In this document: piece by piece, positions 26,769-32,126 of the stretch | Layout: each line of letters starts with the position of its first letter | Position numbering within the stretch: position 1 is the first letter of the stretch | Assembly (NCBI GenBank): GCA_009908745.1 | Contig: JAAAOU010000481.1 | Span: 1 to 32,126 of the forward strand | Direction of reading: 5' to 3' | DNA: 32,126 nucleotides | Source of the DNA: Bacteroidota bacterium | Lineage (GTDB): Bacteria > Bacteroidota > Bacteroidia > Chitinophagales > Saprospiraceae | Notes under the pieces: generated by a model | Databases searched by the model: none | What the model saw: the letters and a program-made list of their open reading frames with translations, nothing else | What the model was told of the DNA's origin: nothing | Made by a program: the position numbers and the translations under genes

Positions 26769-28967
26769 TTAATTACCGAGTTCTAATTGGTTTTTCACAA
26801 GCGTGTAATAGGCCCCACTTTTTCGGACCAAGCTATCGTGGCAGCCCTCTTCTACGATTCGCCCATCATCAATGACCACGATTTTATCAGCATGCCGTAC
26901 TGTGCTCAATCGGTGGGCAACAACGACTACAGTACGACCTTCAAAAAACTGATTAAGTTTCTCCATAATCTCCCGTTCGTTATTGGCATCCAAAGCATTA
27001 GTCGCTTCGTCAAAGAATAAAAACTCCGGGTCTTTGTAGACCGACCTCGCTATCAGCAGCCGCTGCCGTTGCCCTTGACTGATGCCGTTACCCTTCGCAC
27101 CTATCATTGTATTGTACCCCAGAGGTAGCTGCTCTACAAAGTCCTGTATATTGGCGACATGCACGGCATGTTGCAGTTTTTCAATATGGTTGCCACCGAA
27201 ATAGCCCTTTTCGCTCTCCGCAATATTATTGGCAATTTTATCGGAGAAGATATAGCCGTCCTGCATGACCACTCCGCACTGCTGTCGCCATACGTTTGCA
27301 CGGATACGCTCTAAATTGGCGGGACCAATGCTGATGCTTCCTTTTTCCGGAGGGTAAAACCCCAATAGTAATTTGAGTAAGGTAGTCTTGCCGCTTCCGC
27401 TTACCCCTACTAATGCTGTTACCTTCCCGCGGGGGATGGTCAGATTAATGTCTTCTAGTGTCCAATCGTGAAGCTTATTGTAGCGAAAGTGGACATTTTT
27501 GAGTACAATATCCCCCTGTGGGATGAGGCTAGACTTATTGTGATCTTCAGCGTCCTCGGTAGGCTGGTTTTGTATCTCACCTAATCTTTCCAAACTGATC
27601 CTCGCATCTTGGGCGCTGCGCACAAACCCCACCAATTGAGCAAGTGGGGCATTAAGCTGTCCTAAAATATACTGGATTGCCAACATCATACCTAATGTGA
27701 TCTGACCATCAATGACCGCTTTAGCCGCAATAAAGGTGATGAGAATGTCTTTCAGCTGGCTAATGAATGAAGCCCCTCCATCTTGAAATTGGGTGATGAC
27801 CAATGACTTGATCTGCACTTTAAAAAGCTTAGCCTGTATTTCGGCCCACCGCCATCGTCGCTTGGCATGGCTACCTTGCAGTTTTATCTCCTGCATTCCC
27901 TGTACAAGCTCTATCAAAGTATCTTGATTATCTGACATCTGCTGGAATGCACGGTAATCAATCTCTCGCCTTTTTTTGAGAAAAAAAGTGATCCACAGTA
28001 TATAAAGTACAGCTGCTATTGCAAAAGCTGTGAATATGGTGATGGAGTAATACAGCAGCACAAGGCTAAAAACAATGAGATTGAAAACAGAAAATATAAC
28101 AGAAAGCGCTGACTGGGTTAGAAAAGACTCAATACGTCTATGATCGCCAATTCGTTGCAATAAATCACCCGTCATTTTCGTATCGAAAAAACCGATAGGA
28201 AGCCGCATTAAACGGCTAAGAAAGTCATTGATTAGACTGATGTTGATACGGGTGCCTATATGCAGCAATATCCAGTTTTGGATGAAACGCACTGCTGTTT
28301 GACTAAGGAAAAGTGTTAAGTGGCCAATCAGCAGCAAATAAATAAAGCCAATATTCTGATTCTGAATACCGATGTCAACAACTGACTGGGTCAAAAACGG
28401 AAAAACAAGAGAGAAAAGGGAGCCTAATGCCAGTCCAATCACTAGTTGCACAAGGAGCCTACGGTGAGGTTTCAAATACTGTAGCAGATAAGCAAAACCT
28501 AAAGGTTTATCTTTTTGCTCTTCTTCTTGATAAAATTGACCTCCTGGAGATAGCAGCAAACATATCCCTTTTTGGCCATCCGCTAACCAACCTGCTTTGA
28601 ATTCATTCACTGGGAGTTTAAACTTTCCTGCGCCTGGGTCTGCTACCCATACATATTTCTTATTCGCCTTATAGACTACAATAAAATGGTTCTGGTTCCA
28701 ATGGGCAATAACTGGCATGGGAGCAACTAGTAGCGAGGGGGATCCATTGGGCGCAGAAAAGGGAATTTTGACGGCCATCGGTTGTAGACCAATCCGGTCG
28801 GCAGCTTCGCTGATGCCCTTTAAGCTAACCCCTTCCCGGTCGATATAAGATATATTCCTTAGATGTTGCAGCGAATAAGACCTGCCGTGGTATTTAGCAA
28901 TCATTCGGAGGCAACTTGGACCACAATCCATAGCATCTAATTGCTTGTAAAACGGAAAGCGCTTCAT
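26769..28967 (-). CDS. Peptidase-containing ABC transporter (C39 peptidase + TM + ATPase)
   Basis: Start reassigned to ATG at 28967; QLDAMDCGPSCLRMIAKYHG (Cys), HWNQNHFIVVY (His), WVADPG (Asp); Walker A GVSGSGKTTLL, signature SQGQRQRLLIAR, Walker B LFFDEATNALD. Confidence 0.95.
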   Translation of the reverse strand: MKRFPFYKQLDAMDCGPSCLRMIAKYHGRSYSLQHLRNISYIDREGVSLKGISEAADRIGLQPMAVKIPFSAPNGSPSLLVAPMPVIAHWNQNHFIVVYKANKKYVWVADPGAGKFKLPVNEFKAGWLADGQKGICLLLSPGGQFYQEEEQKDKPLGFAYLLQYLKPHRRLLVQLVIGLALGSLFSLVFPFLTQSVVDIGIQNQNIGFIYLLLIGHLTLFLSQTAVRFIQNWILLHIGTRINISLINDFLSRLMRLPIGFFDTKMTGDLLQRIGDHRRIESFLTQSALSVIFSVFNLIVFSLVLLYYSITIFTAFAIAAVLYILWITFFLKKRREIDYRAFQQMSDNQDTLIELVQGMQEIKLQGSHAKRRWRWAEIQAKLFKVQIKSLVITQFQDGGASFISQLKDILITFIAAKAVIDGQITLGMMLAIQYILGQLNAPLAQLVGFVRSAQDARISLERLGEIQNQPTEDAEDHNKSSLIPQGDIVLKNVHFRYNKLHDWTLEDINLTIPRGKVTALVGVSGSGKTTLLKLLLGFYPPEKGSISIGPANLERIRANVWRQQCGVVMQDGYIFSDKIANNIAESEKGYFGGNHIEKLQHAVHVANIQDFVEQLPLGYNTMIGAKGNGISQGQRQRLLIARSVYKDPEFLFFDEATNALDANNEREIMEKLNQFFEGRTVVVVAHRLSTVRHADKIVVIDDGRIVEEGCHDSLVRKSGAYYTLVKNQLELGN

Positions 28968-29524
28968 ACAGTTGCGTAGCTTTTCAGGCTTTAAACCACA
29001 CCTCAATTGCGGCTAAAGCGGGGGTTAATAATAGCATGGCATTAAGTGGCTAGGCGAATATATACCGACGACGAAGTAGTTTGGGACCAACCATGACTTC
29101 GTGCCTGCCCGACATGCAAAGGCAGGCGGGTCGGCATATACTCGTGCGTCGGGTTTGTGCCTTACGCCCAAACCTCTCCGTTCCGAGTATATCTACCTTG
29201 CCACTTCCTTGGTTTTATATACGTTTGTGCAAAAGAGCGTCAACGCTCAGCGTTACAGCGTCATGAGTTCGATATAACAAGTCAGGGCGCGCTGTATTTT
29301 AAATAGACATAAATATACTGACAATAGGGGCACAATGCAAGTTTTATAGCTGTTTTTTTTTAAAAGCACTCCTATAAATTTGAGCAATCACTAGATGACA
29401 GTGATAACACCTGCTCAAAACCAATAAACACCAACAAAGTTTTTTACAACAATCACAGGCGGCAAACGGACGCCAACCAAATTGTCGCATCAGCCCCTCT
29501 TTTTCGCTGGAAGTGTGACACCTA

Positions 29525-29588
29525 CGGCGTCAATTAAAAGATGGAAGCTATTTTTTACTAATGGTTGACTCCCATGGGGGTCGCACAT
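29525..29588 (-). repeat. Inverted-repeat copy B flanking the peptide-export island
   Basis: Core 29525-29561 is the reverse complement of 20178-20214 with 2 mismatches. Confidence 0.85.
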
Positions 29589-29819
29589 CGGTAAACCCAA
29601 ACTTACATTTGAGGATGAGGTCCAAAAATTCATCAAAAAAAACCATCGAATTGTGGGAAAAGGGTGGGAATTCCGGCTGTTAGTTGCTACTATAGCTGGC
29701 AAATGTTGAACACCGATATGGAACAAAGGCTGAACACAATTTTATCAAGCGTAAGGAAGCTGAATCAACCCATTGCTTTTAGCCCGCTTTACCGGCTTCT
29801 TATCCTACCGTTTATCCAC

Positions 29820-31010
29820 ATGCGGCCACACTTCCTCTTCCTGCTCCTCTGCACAGCGCTGTGGGGCTGCGCTGACGAAGCGGGCGAGGCCAAGCCTCTG
29901 CCCCCCGAGCTGCAAGCCTTCATCGATGAAATGCGCAAAGCCCACGCGCCGGACAAGCGGGTGGCCCTGCTGCAGCTGGAGCCCGAGTTTCGGGATGGCA
30001 AGTGGATTATCCGGGGCGAGACCAACCTGCCGGACGCGCAAACGGAACTGGAAAAGGGCCTAACGGATTTAGGGGTGGATCATGCAGTAAGCCTACTGCC
30101 CGCCGAAAACCTGAACGGCCAGCACCACGGCATCGTCCGCTTATCGGCCTGCAACATCCGCTCGGAGGCGCGGCATTCCGCCGAATTATCCACCCAAGCC
30201 ACATTGGGTACTCCACTTAATGTGTACAAGAAAGAAGAAGATTGGTATTTGGTGCAAACGCCCGATGGCTATCTCGGATGGTTGGACGAAGCCGGCTTCA
30301 CCCTCATGGACGAAAAGGCTTACCAAGATTGGGAGGCCCGGGAAAAGGTGGTTTTCCTGCCCGATTTTGGCATGGTTTACGCCTCACCGTCAACCGACGC
30401 TCGCCCTGTCTCCGACCTGATGGCGGGAAATATCTTAGCAGCGCAGTCTGCTGGAGAGGGTTTTGTGAAGGCACAGTTCCCCGATGGGCGGACAGGCTAC
30501 GTACCTGAAGGCCAGCTAATGCCCTATGAGCAATGGCTCAATCGCCCCGCCCCCGATGCTACACAAATTTTGCAGACCGCCGAACGTTTTCTCGGCCGGC
30601 CCTACCTGTGGGGCGGCACCTCGGGCAAAGCCATGGACTGCAGCGGCTTCACGAAAACGGTCTTCTTTTTGAACGGCTTGATGCTGCCGCGGGACGCCTC
30701 CCAGCAAGTCCACAGTGGGGTGGCAATACAAGCCGACACCAGCCTCCAAAACCTGCAAGCCGGCGATTTGCTCTTCTTCGGCCGGGCGGCCACCGCAGAT
30801 ACCCCCGAGAAGATCACGCACGTGGCTATCTACAGAGGAGACGGTGAGATCATTCACGCCGCCGGCATGGTGAAAGTCGAAAGCTTGCGCCCGGGAACAC
30901 CAAACTTCGCACCGGAGCGGCTGATGACCTTTGTGCGGGCCAAACGCTTCTTGGCAGAGCGGGAAGCGGTGCCGGGGGTGGTGCCGCTGGAAGAGGTGGC
31001 GGGCTATTAG
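29820..31010 (+). CDS. NlpC/P60 family cell-wall hydrolase lipoprotein with SH3-like domains
   Basis: Start reassigned to ATG at 29820 (MRPHFLFLLLCTALWGCADE lipobox); C-term FLGRPYLWGGTSGKAMDCSGFTKTVF and ITHVAIYRGDGEIIHAAG. Confidence 0.9.
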   Translation: MRPHFLFLLLCTALWGCADEAGEAKPLPPELQAFIDEMRKAHAPDKRVALLQLEPEFRDGKWIIRGETNLPDAQTELEKGLTDLGVDHAVSLLPAENLNGQHHGIVRLSACNIRSEARHSAELSTQATLGTPLNVYKKEEDWYLVQTPDGYLGWLDEAGFTLMDEKAYQDWEAREKVVFLPDFGMVYASPSTDARPVSDLMAGNILAAQSAGEGFVKAQFPDGRTGYVPEGQLMPYEQWLNRPAPDATQILQTAERFLGRPYLWGGTSGKAMDCSGFTKTVFFLNGLMLPRDASQQVHSGVAIQADTSLQNLQAGDLLFFGRAATADTPEKITHVAIYRGDGEIIHAAGMVKVESLRPGTPNFAPERLMTFVRAKRFLAEREAVPGVVPLEEVAGY

Positions 31011-31116
31011 ACTAGGCTGTTCGGTCTGATGAGGTTCTCCCCCTAGGGATTTAAACTCTTTATCATTGCGGTTTCGCAAGCCATAGCAGTTGTGTCGTCA
31101 GCGACAACCCGCAGCC

Positions 31117-31161
31117 CGCCCTATCTGTAGACTGGCTCTAAGCCAGCCTACAGGTGGGGCG
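31117..31161. terminator. Long near-perfect hairpin between convergent genes; bidirectional terminator or REP-like palindrome
   Basis: cgccctatctgtag-a-ctggct-cta-agccag-c-ctacaggtggggcg, ~20 bp stem with one internal mismatch (some G-T pairs) and 3-nt loop. Confidence 0.6.
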
Positions 31162-31270
31162 GAAAAGCAACGCACAGCAGCTCCACAGCCTTACAAAGCA
31201 TAAGGGGTAACACCTGATGCCAAAATCCGCAGGACGGATGATATACCAGACAACACCCTAAATACCAGGC

Positions 31271-31717
31271 CTACAACACCCACAACTTCAAAAACTCCAG
31301 CATCCGCTGCTGAAAGGCCCAAAACTCCGTTTCCATCCACCAGCACCAGAGGCCCGAGAGCGCAAAATAAATCAGCAAGTGGCTGATCACGAACGCCCAG
31401 ATGATACACAAAAACACATATGACCAGCCCACCCAGCTCATCGGGTGCAGGTAGGAGAAAAACTCGCTGCCGCCATCGCCCTGTACCGGCCGGTTGAAGC
31501 GCTTCATCACCCGGTGCAGATGCCCTTCGAACCAGTCGGCGAAAAAGCAGGGCAGGAAAAACACGGGAAACTGCCAGCCTTTCATGCTGCGGCCGATGGA
31601 TTTCCAGCGCGACCGTACATCCCGCGCAATGCCGATTTTGATCCGCCCGGGGTTGCGGGTGGACATCCCCAAATAGATAAAGCGGTAGCCAAACAAGGAA
31701 TAGAGGAGTTGCTTCAT
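31271..31717 (-). CDS. GIY-YIG/T5orf172-like domain protein with C-terminal TM helices
   Basis: RFIYLGMSTRNPGRIKIGIARDVRSRWKSIG...EGHLHRVMKRFNRPVQGDGGSEFF, then WSYVFLCIIWAFVISHLLIYFALSGLWCWW. Confidence 0.65.
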   Translation of the reverse strand: MKQLLYSLFGYRFIYLGMSTRNPGRIKIGIARDVRSRWKSIGRSMKGWQFPVFFLPCFFADWFEGHLHRVMKRFNRPVQGDGGSEFFSYLHPMSWVGWSYVFLCIIWAFVISHLLIYFALSGLWCWWMETEFWAFQQRMLEFLKLWVL

Positions 31718-31802
31718 TGCGAACCGTTGGTTAGACGGGGCAAATATACGTTTTTGTTTGATTTTTTGAAATTATTTGTACGGGCCAGCAGCATCCCGCT
31801 CA

Positions 31803-32126
31803 CTACAACTGCCCCGCATTCCGAATCAACACACAAAGCTCCTTCCGGTAGCCGTGCGGGTCGTGCTGCACGGTACTGTCGGCCAGCTCCTGCAAGGTCT
31901 CCCAAGTCAGGTCGCCCTTGTGCTCGGAATCCCGCAGCAGCATGCCGAAGCCAGCCGCCGCGGCTGCTAGCCGGAAATTGTCGCTGCCCTTCTCCTGCAG
32001 CTCATCTGTGGAGACCGTTTGCTCCAGCAGGCGGCTGCTTTCGCCCGACTGTGGGGGGATGTACCGGAATTTCAAGGTCAGCCACTCCTCGCTGGCGCCG
32101 ACCTTGGTTTCGGCCCGCTGCTGATA
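31803..32126 (-). CDS. C-terminal part of a YfbK/DUF3520-type vWA domain protein; 5' truncated by the window edge
   Basis: Frame is open to the window edge (YQQRAETKVGASEEWLTLKFRYIPPQSGESSRLLEQ...NFRLAAAAAGFGMLLRDSEHKGDLTWETLQELA...DPHGYRKELCVLI), typical YfbK C-terminal domain. Confidence 0.8.
   Translation of the reverse strand, partial: YQQRAETKVGASEEWLTLKFRYIPPQSGESSRLLEQTVSTDELQEKGSDNFRLAAAAAGFGMLLRDSEHKGDLTWETLQELADSTVQHDPHGYRKELCVLIRNAGQL

Noticed and set aside
29260-29290. atataacaagtcagggcgcgctg resembles an integron attC R'' motif
   Set aside because: No matching complementary R'/L boxes in proper arrangement and no integron integrase or cassette array in the window.
29490-29726. 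78-aa minus-strand ORF over inverted-repeat copy B
   Set aside because: No recognisable family or start signal and copy A has stops in the equivalent frame; treated as a repeat/remnant rather than a gene.

Overview
The window looks like Bacteroidota (Saprospirales/Lewinella-like, inferred from gene families and T9SS-type proteins). Left to right: (i) 5'-truncated coiled-coil ORF with tandem TDRKFQE heptads; (ii) a duplicated lipoprotein + HExxH-protein gene pair, one copy of the HExxH gene being a truncated relic; (iii) a DUF5686/carboxypeptidase-regulatory-like outer-membrane protein; (iv) a complete Na+-NQR operon nqrA-F on the minus strand, with an unusual N-terminally extended NqrA; (v) pnuC; (vi) a T9SS-style PorE-like (TPR/PD40/OmpA) protein carrying an extra C-terminal DUF1573-like domain, next to PorP/SprF; (vii) a glycosyltransferase-9/lipoprotein pair; (viii) an AT-richer accessory island (~19.5-29.7 kb) with a peptide-export cluster: C39-peptidase ABC exporter, HlyD adaptor, small HTH regulator, C39-like/VKOR/thioredoxin fusion, a 103-aa double-glycine-leader peptide with a six-Cys core, and a TlpA-like thiol oxidoreductase; (ix) an NlpC/P60 lipoprotein, a GIY-YIG/T5orf172-like membrane protein and the 3' end of a YfbK-type vWA protein. 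The candidate undescribed system is the island: an apparent exporter dedicated to a disulfide-rich peptide, with two oxidoreductases, a regulator whose C-terminal tail repeats the peptide's VKGGxNL cleavage motif, and a conserved inverted repeat (35/37 bp) on both sides of the cluster. No tRNA, rRNA or CRISPR array was recognised. All family assignments are from reading motifs by eye; no searches were run.
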